A DNA stretch of 64,000 nt from Rhizobium terricola (GCF_012927355.1 NZ_JABBGK010000006.1:124001-188000), one strand, 5' to 3'; shown: positions 22,169 to 30,386, numbered from the stretch's first letter. Notes: generated by a model from the letters alone, not told the origin. Made by a program: numbers and translations.

Positions 22169-23184
22169 GCACCGCGACGTCTCAAACCGTGTCAACCCGT
22201 CGCCAGATCCCCGATCGTCTGGGCACGCCGCTGAAGCGGCTGCTCGGAAGCTGGGAAGTGCTTCTGTTCGGCGTGGCGGTGGCGATCTTCATCGCCAATT
22301 CACTGGCCTCGCCCTATTTCCTCGATGCGTGGAATCTTTCGGACGCCACGTTCAACTTCACCGAAAAGGCGATGATCGCCTTTGCCATGGCGCTGCTGAT
22401 CATCGCCGGCGAGATCGACCTCTCGGTCGCCGCGATCATCGCGCTTGCCTCCACCGCCATGGGTTACGCGGCGCAGATGGGCGTCGGCGCGCCGGGGCTG
22501 GTGGCGATCGGCATCGGTACCGGCCTTGCCTGCGGCGCCTTCAACGGGCTGATGATCGCCGGCCTGAAGCTTCCGTCGATCGTGGTCACGATCGGCACGA
22601 TGAGCCTGTTCCGCGGCATTTCCTACATCGTGCTCGGCGACCAGGCCTACGGGAAATATCCGGCCGATTTCGCCTATTTCGGCCAGGGTTATGTCTTCTG
22701 GGTGTTTTCCTTCGAGTTCGTGCTGTTCCTCGTGATGGCAGGCCTGTTTGCCATCCTCCTGCACAAGACCAATTTCGGCCGTCATGTCTATGTGATCGGC
22801 AACAATCCGCTCGCCGCGCGCTTTTCCGGCATCCCGGTCGAGCGGGTGAAGTTCATCCTCTTCCTGCTGACCGGCCTGATGAGCGGCATTGCAGCCGTCT
22901 GCCTCACCTCGCGTCTCGGTTCGACCCGGCCTTCGATCGCGCAAGGCTGGGAGCTCGAGGTCGTGACCATGGTGGTCCTCGGTGGCGTATCGATCCTCGG
23001 CGGCGCCGGAACGATCGCCGGTGTGGTGATCGCGGCCTTCGTCATGGGCCTCGTGACCTTCGGCCTCGGCCTTCTGAACGTGCCCGGCATCGTCATGTCG
23101 ATCTTCATCGGCCTGCTTCTGATCGTCACCATCGCGCTGCCGATCATCGGCCGTCGCATCAAGCAGGCGAGGACCGCAAGATGA
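22165..23184 (+). CDS. rhaQ: Rhamnose ABC transporter, permease 2
   Basis: A 339-residue permease related to RhaP and forming the second half of the channel. It shows the same family motifs ([52 protein letters not shown]) after a roughly 35-residue cytoplasmic N-terminus. It begins within the rhaP stop (ATGA overlap), with AGGAGGTGG as ribosome site, and ends within the start of rhaU, again by a four-base overlap. No defect is seen. Confidence 0.94.
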   Translation: MSTATSQTVSTRRQIPDRLGTPLKRLLGSWEVLLFGVAVAIFIANSLASPYFLDAWNLSDATFNFTEKAMIAFAMALLIIAGEIDLSVAAIIALASTAMGYAAQMGVGAPGLVAIGIGTGLACGAFNGLMIAGLKLPSIVVTIGTMSLFRGISYIVLGDQAYGKYPADFAYFGQGYVFWVFSFEFVLFLVMAGLFAILLHKTNFGRHVYVIGNNPLAARFSGIPVERVKFILFLLTGLMSGIAAVCLTSRLGSTRPSIAQGWELEVVTMVVLGGVSILGGAGTIAGVVIAAFVMGLVTFGLGLLNVPGIVMSIFIGLLLIVTIALPIIGRRIKQARTAR

Positions 23185-23504
23185 GCGAAGTGGAACGGCA
23201 TGCCTTCAAGATGAAGCTCTTCCCGGGCATGGAGGCCGAATACAGGAAGCGCCATGACGAGATCTGGCCGGAGCTGGTCGACCTGCTGCACGACGCGGGC
23301 GTGAGCGATTACACTATCCATCTCGACCGCGAGACCAACACGCTCTTCGGCGTTCTCAGCCGGCCGAAGAACCATGGCATGGCAAGCCTGCCGGATCACC
23401 CGGTGATGAAGCGCTGGTGGGCGCACATGGCCGACATCATGGAAAGCAATCCGGACAACTCGCCCGTTGCCGTTGATCTCGTTACGGTGTTCCACCTCAA
23501 ATGA
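23181..23504 (+). CDS. rhaU: L-rhamnose mutarotase
   Basis: A 107-residue protein that interconverts the alpha and beta anomers of rhamnose, speeding supply to kinase or isomerase. It keeps the family landmarks: [15 protein letters not shown] with His25 as likely catalytic residue, IWPEL directly after, [11 protein letters not shown], and the paired tryptophans in [11 protein letters not shown] followed by NPDNSPV. It overlaps rhaQ and rhaK by four bases on each side, so it is fully embedded in the translation-coupled rha operon. Confidence 0.95.
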   Translation: MSEVERHAFKMKLFPGMEAEYRKRHDEIWPELVDLLHDAGVSDYTIHLDRETNTLFGVLSRPKNHGMASLPDHPVMKRWWAHMADIMESNPDNSPVAVDLVTVFHLK

Positions 23505-24886
23505 GCACACCGCACCATGCCCGCGTCGCCGTGATCGACATCGGCAAGACCAATGCCAAGGTGGTCGTGCTCGACGGGGCGACCGGCGCGGAGATCGCGG
23601 TCCGCAAGACTCCGAACAAGGTAGTCGCGACCGGGCACTATCCGCACTACGACGTCGAGGCGCTGTGGACCTTCATTCTGGCATCGCTTGCGGAATTTGC
23701 CGCCACACCGGGTTTCGAGGCCATCTCGATCACCACGCATGGCGCGAGTGCCGCCCTTCTCCACGCGAAAGGCGAACTGGCACTGCCGGTGCTGGACTAC
23801 GAGTTCGAATACCCGCAGGCCGTCCGCGACGACTATGACCGGCTTCGGCCGGATTTCGCCGAGACCTGTTCGCCGCGGCTTTCGGGCGGGCTTAATCTCG
23901 GGGCGCAGCTTCATTTCCAGAAGGCGAGTTTTCCGGAAGATTTCGGCCACGTCGCCACCATCCTGACCTATCCGCAATACTGGGCCTTCCGACTGACCGG
24001 GGTTGCAGCCAACGAGGCGACGTCGCTCGGTTGCCATACCGATCTCTGGCGGCCCGGTGCGGGACAGTATTCCGCTCTCGTCGACCGGCTCGACATTCGT
24101 TCGCTGATGGCCCCGGTGCGTCCGGCCTTCGATGCGCTGGGTCCGCTCCTGCCGGAAATCTGCGACCGGATCGGCCTTGCCGCGCCAGTGCCGGTTCATT
24201 GCGGCATCCACGATTCAAACGCCTCGCTGCTACCGCATCTCCTTCGCCGCGAGGCGCCGTTTGCCGTCGTCTCGACGGGGACTTGGGTGGTGTGTTTTGC
24301 TGTCGGCGGCGATCTCGACGGGCTCGACCCCACGCGGGACACGCTGGCCAATGTGGATGCCTATGGTCGCGCTGTTCCGTCTGCCCGCTTCATGGGCGGA
24401 CGGGAATACGAGATGCTGACGGAGGCTCTCTCTCCGGCGAGCGCAATGGAGCTTGAAGAGGCGCTTGCCGCTGTCCTCGGCCGAGGGGTCATGGTGCTTC
24501 CGAATATCGCATCAGGCTCCGGGCCTTTCCCGGGACGGAAGACCGAGTGGCTGGGGGTGGCCGAAACGGCAGCCGAGCGGCAGGTTGCCGCTTCCCTATA
24601 TGCAGCGCTGATGACCGCGACCTGCCTCGTCCTGATTGGCAATCGTGGCCCGATCATCGTCGAGGGGCCGTTCGCCGGCAATGCGATCTATCTCCGCGCT
24701 CTCGCGACCGCTGCCGGGTGCGACGTGATCGTTCTTCCGGGCGGCGCACCGACAGGTACCGCGCAGGGTGCAGGGCTGCTGACCGGGATCGCACTTGCGC
24801 CCGGCGAGGAACGCCTCATTGTTCCGGAGCCTGAGCTTGCCGCCTATTGCGCGAAATGGAGACGCGCAGTCGCCGAACGTGGCTGA
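23501..24886 (+). CDS. rhaK: L-rhamnulose kinase (FGGY family)
   Basis: A 461-residue FGGY-type sugar kinase with the N-terminal phosphate loop [13 protein letters not shown], the middle STGTWVV segment of the nucleotide-binding half and [12 protein letters not shown] near the C-terminus. In rhizobia the order isomerase/kinase has been debated and RhaK activity was reported to be needed for rhamnose transport in R. leguminosarum; that is literature knowledge, not visible here. The protein is shorter than E. coli RhaB and belongs to the rhizobial RhaK type. It is the last gene of the operon and is followed by a strong terminator. Confidence 0.93.
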   Translation: MSTPHHARVAVIDIGKTNAKVVVLDGATGAEIAVRKTPNKVVATGHYPHYDVEALWTFILASLAEFAATPGFEAISITTHGASAALLHAKGELALPVLDYEFEYPQAVRDDYDRLRPDFAETCSPRLSGGLNLGAQLHFQKASFPEDFGHVATILTYPQYWAFRLTGVAANEATSLGCHTDLWRPGAGQYSALVDRLDIRSLMAPVRPAFDALGPLLPEICDRIGLAAPVPVHCGIHDSNASLLPHLLRREAPFAVVSTGTWVVCFAVGGDLDGLDPTRDTLANVDAYGRAVPSARFMGGREYEMLTEALSPASAMELEEALAAVLGRGVMVLPNIASGSGPFPGRKTEWLGVAETAAERQVAASLYAALMTATCLVLIGNRGPIIVEGPFAGNAIYLRALATAAGCDVIVLPGGAPTGTAQGAGLLTGIALAPGEERLIVPEPELAAYCAKWRRAVAERG

Positions 24887-24920
24887 CGCGATTGTGTTGA
24901 CGGGTCTTCGAATAACGGAA

Positions 24921-24951
24921 AAAAGCCCGGAACGTCATGTTCCGGGCTTTT
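24921..24951. terminator. Bidirectional Rho-independent terminator
   Basis: AAAAGCCCGGAAC and GTTCCGGGCTTTT form a perfect 13-bp stem around a 5-base loop, A-rich on one side and T-rich on the other. It ends rhaK from the left and the CsbD gene from the right. Confidence 0.92.
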
Positions 24952-24970
24952 GCATTCTCTGGCCAGCGCC

Positions 24971-25171
24971 TTAGTGGCGGCTGTTCATCCAGGTGTCGAT
25001 CTCGCGGTCGGCTTCTTCCTGGGTCTTGCCATAGGCTTCCTGGATCTTGCCGGAGAGCTGCTTGCGGTTGCCGGCGATTACGTCCATGTCGTCGCCGGTG
25101 AGCTTGCCCCACTGGGCCTGGGCCTTGCCCTTGAACTGCTCCCAATTGCCTTCGATCTGATTCCAGTTCAT
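24971..25171 (-). CDS. CsbD-family small stress protein
   Basis: A 66-residue acidic, hydrophilic CsbD-like protein with the family pattern MNWNQIEGNWEQFKGK, AQWGKLTGDDMDVIAGNR and a C-terminal IQEAYGKTQEEAD helix. CsbD proteins are induced by general stress in many bacteria; their biochemical role is unknown. ATG 25171 follows AGGAAGGAG; the longer open frame upstream has no such site. A GGAAC-N16-CGTT promoter lies about 55 bp upstream, placing it under the EcfG sigma factor encoded 6 kb away. Confidence 0.93.
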   Translation of the reverse strand: MNWNQIEGNWEQFKGKAQAQWGKLTGDDMDVIAGNRKQLSGKIQEAYGKTQEEADREIDTWMNSRH

Positions 25172-25225
25172 GTCGAACTCCTTCCTGGTTTCGTTGCGAT
25201 AGAGGCCGTTGTCCTCGGATTGATA

Positions 25226-25250
25226 AACGCCGGTTCGTCTCGGAAGTTCC
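25226..25250 (-). promoter_or_regulatory. EcfG-type promoter of the CsbD gene
   Basis: Leftward GGAAC (25250-25246), 16-bp spacer, CGTT (25229-25226): a perfect match to the alphaproteobacterial general stress promoter. Confidence 0.85.
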
Positions 25251-25295
25251 TCTCGACGGGGCGGTGAAGGCGCCGCGCGCTGCAAAAAAAAGCGG

Positions 25296-25320
25296 GGAAC
25301 CGATCGGTCTTCCGGGCGTT
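25296..25320 (+). promoter_or_regulatory. EcfG-type promoter of the DUF883-like gene
   Basis: GGAAC (25296-25300), 16-bp spacer, CGTT (25317-25320), 33 bp before the start codon. It is divergent from the CsbD promoter, the two -35 elements being 45 bp apart. Confidence 0.85.
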
Positions 25321-25353
25321 CTCAAGTCGAACCAATCAGCAAGGAGACATCCG

Positions 25354-25722
25354 ATGGCGACCGTATCCATGGCAGAAAAGGCGCGTGCGAAGGCCGACAG
25401 CCTGGTCGATGAGGTGGAGGCTTCGTCGAGCGCTTCGGCGAGCGACGTCCAGGCGGAGCTGGAGAACCTGCGTCGTGACGTAGCCGCTCTCACGCAGGCC
25501 CTTGCATCGTTCGGCAACGGCAAGCTCAAGGAAGCAGGCAACCGGGCGACCCAGCTCGGTGCCGATGTCGCCGATGTATCGGCCCAGTATGTCGAAAGCG
25601 CCCGCTCCAGCCTGGCGACGGCCGAGCAGGATCTCGAGGCCCATATCCGCAGTCGCCCGCTCCAGTCGATTGCGGTCGCGGCCGGCATCGGCTTCCTGGC
25701 AGCCGTTCTCAGCCGGCGGTGA
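25354..25722 (+). CDS. DUF883/ElaB-YqjD-like tail-anchored membrane protein
   Basis: A 122-residue protein with a long helical, Ala/Glu-rich body (residues 8-95, coiled-coil-like, VQAELENLRRDVAALTQAL) and one C-terminal hydrophobic helix (SIAVAAGIGFLAAVL) ending in arginines. This layout matches the ElaB/YqjD/DUF883 family, whose E. coli members are stationary-phase inner-membrane proteins that bind ribosomes. Whether this one does so is unknown. ATG 25354 follows AAGGAG. It is co-transcribed with the next gene (3-bp gap) from an EcfG-type promoter. Confidence 0.85.
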   Translation: MATVSMAEKARAKADSLVDEVEASSSASASDVQAELENLRRDVAALTQALASFGNGKLKEAGNRATQLGADVADVSAQYVESARSSLATAEQDLEAHIRSRPLQSIAVAAGIGFLAAVLSRR

Positions 25723-25725
25723 CGG

Positions 25726-26172
25726 ATGCGCGGGTTGGTCGAGCAGATGATCGGGCTGGGGCTCGTCAACATGAGTTCCACCGCGGTCGAGGTGAAACGC
25801 AAGGCGGTCGGCGGACTGATCGCCGGCGTATTCTTCCTGACTGCCTATGTGGCGCTGGTGATGGCGTTGGCCTTCTACGTTGCCACGGAGGCCGGGGCGG
25901 TCGCGGCAGCGCTCGTTGTCGCCGCCGCGGCCATGGCTGGCGCGCTGGTGGTGCTTGCTGTCGTCGCCGTGCTCAATCGGCGGACAGAGCAGTTGGTGCT
26001 CGCCCGCCAGGCGGCGCTTGCTGCGGCCCGGCCGGATCCGCTCACGGCGCGCCTGGTCCAGGAACTGCCGTCGATGATCCGCTCCAGCCCGATCGCCGCC
26101 GCTGTCATGGTGAGCAGCTTTGCCTACGTGCTGGCGCGCAGCCAGGGATTTGGAAGAAGGCCCAAGGCGTGA
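25726..26172 (+). CDS. Holin-superfamily-like (YqjE/DUF1469-type) membrane protein
   Basis: A 148-residue protein with two long hydrophobic segments in its first half (about residues 28-55 and 58-82, very Ala/Val rich) and a weaker one near residue 122. A basic, helical linker (LNRRTEQLVLARQAAL) lies between. The pairing of a DUF883/YqjD-like gene with a YqjE-like gene copies the yqjD-yqjE order of enterobacteria. It follows the previous gene by 3 bp and so shares the stress promoter. The call rests on topology and neighbourhood more than on a motif. Confidence 0.7.
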   Translation: MRGLVEQMIGLGLVNMSSTAVEVKRKAVGGLIAGVFFLTAYVALVMALAFYVATEAGAVAAALVVAAAAMAGALVVLAVVAVLNRRTEQLVLARQAALAAARPDPLTARLVQELPSMIRSSPIAAAVMVSSFAYVLARSQGFGRRPKA

Positions 26173-26245
26173 TCTGAAGAGCAATGATCTCAAGACTGGG
26201 CGGAGGATGGTTGGAGGGGAAAGGCAGACGAATGGTCGACAGCCG

Positions 26246-26434
26246 TCAGTCCTTCTGTCCGCGTTCTGCCTTGTCGAGGCGTTCCAGCAGGTCGAGGAAT
26301 TGTGGTGGAGTGCCTTCCTCGATGATGCTGTCATAATAGCCCCGGAGCTTCATCGCGATCAGCGCGTTCGCATTCTGCGTCTCCGGTTGTGCCGTTTCCG
26401 GCAAGTCGCCCTCGTCGTTCTGCTTGCCGCGCAT
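26246..26434 (-). CDS. nepR: NepR-family anti-sigma factor, copy 1
   Basis: A 62-residue protein whose second half matches the NepR core: IAMKLRGYYDSIIEEGTPPQFLDLL and then ERLDKAE. NepR binds and silences the EcfG sigma factor until phosphorylated PhyR takes it away. It is divergent from phyR, the commonest neighbour of nepR. The N-terminal 25 residues are acidic and probably disordered, as usual. Its promoter has a clear GGAAC but a weaker -10. A second nepR lies upstream of ecfG at 30.8 kb, and the two differ at most positions outside the core. Confidence 0.88.
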   Translation of the reverse strand: MRGKQNDEGDLPETAQPETQNANALIAMKLRGYYDSIIEEGTPPQFLDLLERLDKAERGQKD

Positions 26435-26483
26435 GGCATGAAACCCCTGGTCTTCCCCTAGGCGGAATTGAAATTATTCTATT

Positions 26484-26508
26484 AAGTGGGTCAACGTAAA
26501 AAAGTTCC
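26484..26508 (-). promoter_or_regulatory. Probable EcfG-type promoter of nepR copy 1
   Basis: Leftward GGAAC (26508-26504), 16-bp spacer, then ACTT (26487-26484), keeping only the TT of the -10. It is back to back with the phyR promoter; the two -35 elements form the palindrome GTTCC-N9-GGAAC. Confidence 0.55.
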
Positions 26509-26517
26509 ATCCCCGGG

Positions 26518-26542
26518 GGAACTTTCTTCCGCGAGGCACGTT
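26518..26542 (+). promoter_or_regulatory. EcfG-type promoter of phyR
   Basis: GGAAC (26518-26522), 16-bp spacer, CGTT (26539-26542), 45 bp before the phyR start. This would give positive feedback on the response. Confidence 0.85.
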
Positions 26543-26587
26543 TTCCGCCGAGTCCGCACCCATATTGTATCCAATTGGAGAAATCGC

Positions 26588-27382
26588 ATGTCTCTTACTG
26601 CCCGCGTTGCCGTCCATCTGCCATACCTGCGGCGCTATGCCCGAGCCGTCACCGGGTCCCAGACGTCCGGGGATGCCTATGTCGCGGCCGTGCTCGAAGC
26701 CTTGATCGCGGACATCTCCATCTTCCCGAAGGGCGCCAATGATCGCGTCTCGCTCTACAAGCTCTTCGTCAAGCTTTTCGACAGCACCAATGTGGAGATC
26801 CCCGCGGTTTCATCGCCGTTCGCCTGGGAGAAGCGCGCGGCCGCCAACCTTGCGTCCGTTCCGACGCGTGCACGCCATGCCTTCCTGCTGATCACCGTCG
26901 AGGGCTTTTCCAATTCCGAAGCCGCCGAAGTGCTGGGCGTCGACGAGGCGGCGTTCAACAAGCTGTTCAACGAGGCTTCCGTGGAGATCTCGCGCCAGGT
27001 GGCGACCGACATCATGATCATCGAGGATGAGCCTCTGATCGCCCTCGACATCGAACAGATGGTGGAAGATCTCGGACACAGGGTTACCGGCATTGCCCGC
27101 ACCCATGGCGAGGCCGTCGAACTCTACAACCGCACGAATCCCAAGATGGTGCTGGCCGACATCCAGCTCGCGGACGGGAGCTCGGGCATCGACGCCGTCA
27201 ACGACATTCTCAAGGTCGATTCCGTGCCGGTCATCTTCATCACCGCGTTTCCCGAGCGGCTCCTGACCGGCGAACGGCCCGAACCGGCCTTCCTCGTCAC
27301 GAAGCCCTTCAATCCCGACATGGTCAAGGCCCTGATCAGCCAGGCGCTCTTCTTCAACGAGCGGGTGGTCGAGCAGGCCTGA
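26588..27382 (+). CDS. phyR: PhyR, anti-anti-sigma response regulator of the general stress response
   Basis: A 264-residue protein with the PhyR layout: an N-terminal sigma-like domain (residues 1-135, region-2-like HLPYLRRYARAVTG and region-4-like ITVEGFSNSEAAEVLGV) fused to a receiver domain (residues 141-260). The receiver keeps the acidic pair Glu146/Asp147, phosphoacceptor Asp191 in MVLADIQLADGSSG, Thr219 and Lys239. When phosphorylated, the sigma-like domain traps NepR and frees EcfG. ATG 26588 follows GGAG. It sits opposite nepR copy 1 and upstream of a sensor kinase. Confidence 0.96.
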   Translation: MSLTARVAVHLPYLRRYARAVTGSQTSGDAYVAAVLEALIADISIFPKGANDRVSLYKLFVKLFDSTNVEIPAVSSPFAWEKRAAANLASVPTRARHAFLLITVEGFSNSEAAEVLGVDEAAFNKLFNEASVEISRQVATDIMIIEDEPLIALDIEQMVEDLGHRVTGIARTHGEAVELYNRTNPKMVLADIQLADGSSGIDAVNDILKVDSVPVIFITAFPERLLTGERPEPAFLVTKPFNPDMVKALISQALFFNERVVEQA

Positions 27383-27481
27383 CGAGGAAAGAGCGTACCG
27401 GGGAAGGGTCCCGCTCCGCACGTTCGGAGCGAGGCCCAAGGGGGTCATTTACGGATTGCCGATCAGCGGCGGAGTGAGAAG

Positions 27482-28480
27482 TTGGTACACCGGTTGACAT
27501 GGTTCGAACCCGCGCGAGCTGAAGACAAGCTCCGTGAGTTCTTCATTACCGCCCTGATCGACATGAGTGCCACCCTCACTCTGCAGGATCAGCAGGGCAA
27601 GTATATCTGCATCACCACTTTGCCCGCGCGCTGGATGCTGAAACCCGGAGTGGAGCCGAGCGACGAGGCGATCTTCGGCCCCGAGCTTGGGACAAGGCTC
27701 GGCGAATTGAAGGCCGGCTTGGTCAAGCCGGGCGACCGCGCTGAACTGGAAATTGAGGCCGGCGACGACACCTTCTTCGAGTTCCGCTGCCGGATGGTCG
27801 AGATGGGCAATCACGAGATCAACCTGATGACGGTGGTTCTCGACCGCACGGAGGACCGGCGGCGCGAGCGGCTGTTGCGGGCGCTTCTGCGCGAGGTCAG
27901 CCATCGTTCCAAGAACCTTCTCGCGATCATCCAGAGCATCGCGTCCCAGACCGCGCGCTATTCCGGTACGCTCGACGCGTTCCTCGGCAAGTTCCGCGGT
28001 CGTCTGCACGCGCTCTCGCAATCGCAGGACCTGATCACCGACTCCAGCTGGCGCGGCGCCTACTTCCGCGACCTGCTGAAGCAGCAGGTCGATCGTTATG
28101 TGCAGGAAAACGGCAGTCTTGTGCATGTCTCGGGCGAGGATGTTATGCTGACGCCGAACGCATCGCTGCATATCGGCCTGGCCTTGCACGAGCTCGTCGT
28201 CAATGCCGTGAGCCATGGCGATTTCCTTCAGCGGCGCCGCCCGATCGAGGTCAGCTGCGAGCGGTTCCAGACCGACGCAGGACCGCAGATCCGTATCCGC
28301 TGGGTCGAGCCGGTCGGAAACATCAACAAGGAGGCGCTGAGCGCCGCCAGTAGCGCCCGGTTCGGCAGCACGGTGCTCGAACGGGTTGTGCCGTCCTCCG
28401 TCAACGGGCGCGCCACGCACCAGCTGGACGACAAGGAACTCCGCTACGAGCTCGTCTTTCCTCAGGAAATCTTCGAGTAG
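27482..28480 (+). CDS. HWE/HisKA_2-type sensor histidine kinase, probable PhyR kinase
   Basis: A cytosolic kinase of up to 332 residues without membrane segments. Residues 1-125 form a PAS-like input region; the phosphoacceptor is His141 in LREVSHRSKNLLAII, typical of HWE/HisKA_2 kinases, and the ATP-binding domain has HELVVNAVSHG with Asn241 plus IRWVEP and FGSTVLERVV. Kinases of this class feed PhyR in other alphaproteobacteria, and the gene is 100 bp behind phyR. The start is unsure: TTG 27482 keeps the frame; ATG 27563 would trim 27 residues. No own EcfG promoter was seen. Confidence 0.87.
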   Translation: MVHRLTWFEPARAEDKLREFFITALIDMSATLTLQDQQGKYICITTLPARWMLKPGVEPSDEAIFGPELGTRLGELKAGLVKPGDRAELEIEAGDDTFFEFRCRMVEMGNHEINLMTVVLDRTEDRRRERLLRALLREVSHRSKNLLAIIQSIASQTARYSGTLDAFLGKFRGRLHALSQSQDLITDSSWRGAYFRDLLKQQVDRYVQENGSLVHVSGEDVMLTPNASLHIGLALHELVVNAVSHGDFLQRRRPIEVSCERFQTDAGPQIRIRWVEPVGNINKEALSAASSARFGSTVLERVVPSSVNGRATHQLDDKELRYELVFPQEIFE

Positions 28481-28495
28481 GCGCCGGCAAGCGCG

Positions 28496-28520
28496 GGAAC
28501 GAGTTGTGGATTTTACCGTT
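28496..28520 (+). promoter_or_regulatory. EcfG-type promoter of the metallopeptidase gene
   Basis: GGAAC (28496-28500), 16-bp spacer, CGTT (28517-28520); a perfect consensus match 86 bp before the start codon. Confidence 0.82.
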
Positions 28521-28606
28521 CTCCCGCCGCCGACCACGCACCTTGCACGCCGCTGCGGCGGGCAAATGACGAGTTCGATCACAAGCCTCTGCGCAGGGAG
28601 CCTTTT

Positions 28607-29668
28607 ATGCGTCTCTTCAACTGTTCGAATTGCGCGAACATCGTCCACTTCGACAATGGGGGCTGCGTGACGTGCGGGATGCGGCTTGCATGGCGTCCGA
28701 GCCGGTTCGACATGGTGGCGATAGCCGCCGACGGCGCAATGTTTCGCGATCCCGCGGAGCCGGCAAACCTATTGCAGCCGTGCGGCAATGCCGAAGCGGG
28801 TGGATGCAACTGGCTGGTGGAGGATGGACATGCCTCTGGCCTCTGTCTTGCCTGTCGCCACAACCTTACCATTCCCGATCTTTCCACGCAGGAGAATGTC
28901 GCCAACTGGCAGCGGATCGAGGCTGCCAAGCGATATGTCTTCTATTCCCTGCTGCGTTTCGGCCTGCCGCTGGTCACCAGAGCCGAGGATCCGGCAACGG
29001 GGCTCGGCTTCGAGTTTCTCGCAGACGATGCCGTCACGAGCGGACAGCAAGTGTTGACGGGGCATGCCGACGGACTGATCACGCTCAACATCGCGGAGGC
29101 GAGCGATGCGGAGCGGGAAGCGCGTCGCGTGTCACTCGGAGAACCGTTCCGCACGCTCGTCGGTCATTTCCGCCACGAGATCGGCCATTACTACTGGGAT
29201 CGGCTGGTTCAGGAGCGCGGCGACCTCGAGTCTTTCCGCGCGCTCTTCGGTGACGAACGGAGGGACTATGGCGAGGCACTGCAGTTGCATTATGCCAACG
29301 GGCCAATGGCGGGATGGGAACAGAGCTACATCAGCGCCTATGCCGCGAGCCACCCTTGGGAGGACTTCGCCGAGACCTGGGCGCACTATTTCCACATCGT
29401 CGATGCATTGGACACAGCCGATGCGTTCGGCCTTCGGACGCGGCCGGAAATCGCCTCTCCGGAACTGACGCTGAGCACAACCTTCGACGCTTATCGAGCG
29501 GTCGACGCCAAGGTGCTCGTCGATGCCTGGGTTCCGCTGACGGTCGCGCTCAACAGTATCAACCGCAGCATGGGACAGCGCGACCTTTACCCCTTTGTAC
29601 TGTCGGTGCCGGTGTTCAAGAAGCTGCAATACGTGCACAACCTCGTGCACGGCGCGACCAGCATGTGA
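28607..29668 (+). CDS. Zinc-ribbon-containing putative metallopeptidase (DUF2248-type)
   Basis: A 353-residue cytosolic protein. The N-terminus has two cysteine groups arranged like zinc ribbons (Cys6, 9, 20, 23 and Cys59, 67, 80, 83). The C-terminal half has the zincin motif HEIGH at residues 190-194 (in GHFRHEIGHYYW), and a downstream DFAETWAHYFH segment likely supplies the third ligand. This matches the family annotated as putative zinc-binding metallopeptidase; no substrate is known. Its own EcfG-type promoter puts it in the general stress regulon. Confidence 0.87.
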   Translation: MRLFNCSNCANIVHFDNGGCVTCGMRLAWRPSRFDMVAIAADGAMFRDPAEPANLLQPCGNAEAGGCNWLVEDGHASGLCLACRHNLTIPDLSTQENVANWQRIEAAKRYVFYSLLRFGLPLVTRAEDPATGLGFEFLADDAVTSGQQVLTGHADGLITLNIAEASDAEREARRVSLGEPFRTLVGHFRHEIGHYYWDRLVQERGDLESFRALFGDERRDYGEALQLHYANGPMAGWEQSYISAYAASHPWEDFAETWAHYFHIVDALDTADAFGLRTRPEIASPELTLSTTFDAYRAVDAKVLVDAWVPLTVALNSINRSMGQRDLYPFVLSVPVFKKLQYVHNLVHGATSM

Positions 29669-29712
29669 AGCACTCCGATCGTCAGCCAAAAGGCCGGAAT
29701 TGCGGGGTTTAA

Positions 29713-29737
29713 GGAACATTCATCGTCTTTTGACGTT
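29713..29737 (+). promoter_or_regulatory. EcfG-type promoter of an unknown two-gene unit
   Basis: GGAAC (29713-29717), 16-bp spacer, CGTT (29734-29737), 24 bp before the start codon. Confidence 0.82.
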
Positions 29738-29761
29738 AACCTTTTCACAAGGAGAACGACG

Positions 29762-30112
29762 ATGAACACGCTTGCTGCACTCATGGTACTCGTTGCTTGC
29801 CATCCCCAGCAATCCAGTTGTCTGGAAGAGCCGGTCGCCGTGATTTCCTACAGCTCCGGTGCGGATTGCCGTGCCGCCCTGCCGTCCGAAATGGAAAAGG
29901 CCCGCAAGATGGCGGGTCTGATCTATGGAGACTGCGTGCCCGTTGATGCCGACCTTCTCGCCGGCCGGGAGATCCGCCAAACGATCGATCCGGTCAGGCT
30001 CGCCGAGCTCAAGACGGCTGTCCCGGCCGGGGTGACCGCCAAGGCGTTCGTCGAGGATCCTTTTGCGCGCTTTCCCGCTGTCCCGGGTATGGTCGGGGAG
30101 GCCAACCGATGA
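29762..30112 (+). CDS. Unknown small cysteine-containing protein, stress-promoter driven
   Basis: A 116-residue protein I do not recognise. The first 12 residues are hydrophobic (LAALMVLVAC) without a positively charged start, so secretion is uncertain. Four cysteines (about 13, 20, 36 and 58) could form two disulfides if exported. The middle is amphipathic (PSEMEKARKMAGLIYGDC) and the C-terminus is Pro/Phe rich. The ribosome site is AAGGAG. Its TGA overlaps the ATG of the next gene, so the two are translationally coupled. The promoter places it in the EcfG regulon. Confidence 0.75.
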   Translation: MNTLAALMVLVACHPQQSSCLEEPVAVISYSSGADCRAALPSEMEKARKMAGLIYGDCVPVDADLLAGREIRQTIDPVRLAELKTAVPAGVTAKAFVEDPFARFPAVPGMVGEANR

Positions 30113-30312
30113 CCGTGTCGCCCGGAGAACGTGATCGGTCAATCGATAAGGAAATGCGTGAAATCGCCAACGAGGCGCAGCTGGATTCCGATCTTTCCGC
30201 AGTTCCGCCCCGCTTCTCCAATGCAACGATCATAGCCCTGCTCCTCGTGCTCGCCGCGCTGGGGGTCATGATCGGCTCAACGCTGATCAACTGGTATCTC
30301 GCCATACGATAG
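30109..30312 (+). CDS. Unknown small single-pass membrane protein
   Basis: A 67-residue protein with an acidic/basic N-terminal 38 residues (RDRSIDKEMREIANEAQLD) and one hydrophobic helix at about residues 40-61 (ATIIALLLVLAALGVMIGS), ending in NWYLAIR. It probably sits in the inner membrane with the N-terminus inside. It overlaps the preceding gene by four bases and is followed by a terminator, completing a two-gene stress operon. Function unknown. Confidence 0.75.
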   Translation: MTVSPGERDRSIDKEMREIANEAQLDSDLSAVPPRFSNATIIALLLVLAALGVMIGSTLINWYLAIR

Positions 30313-30320
30313 ACATGGAG

Positions 30321-30350
30321 AAGGCCGCCTCGTTAAGGGGCGGCCTTTTT
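30321..30350 (+). terminator. Rho-independent terminator
   Basis: AAGGCCGCC and GGCGGCCTT form a 9-bp stem with a 9-base loop, followed by TTT, 8 bp after the stop codon. Confidence 0.88.
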
Positions 30351-30386
30351 GCGTGGCGTTAGACTGAGTGGTCCGGAGCGTACAAG

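Noticed and set aside
25726-26172. Holin-like protein as a prophage remnant
   Set aside because: No phage genes nearby; it is paired with a DUF883/YqjD-like gene under a stress promoter, fitting the YqjE-type cellular family.
27413-27430. Hairpin GCTCCG-N6-CGGAGC after phyR
   Set aside because: Short stem without a T run; not convincing as a terminator, and the kinase gene continues on the same strand.
27449-28648. 399-codon leftward frame opposite the sensor kinase
   Set aside because: No motif or start signal; the kinase His and Asn boxes on the other strand are clear.
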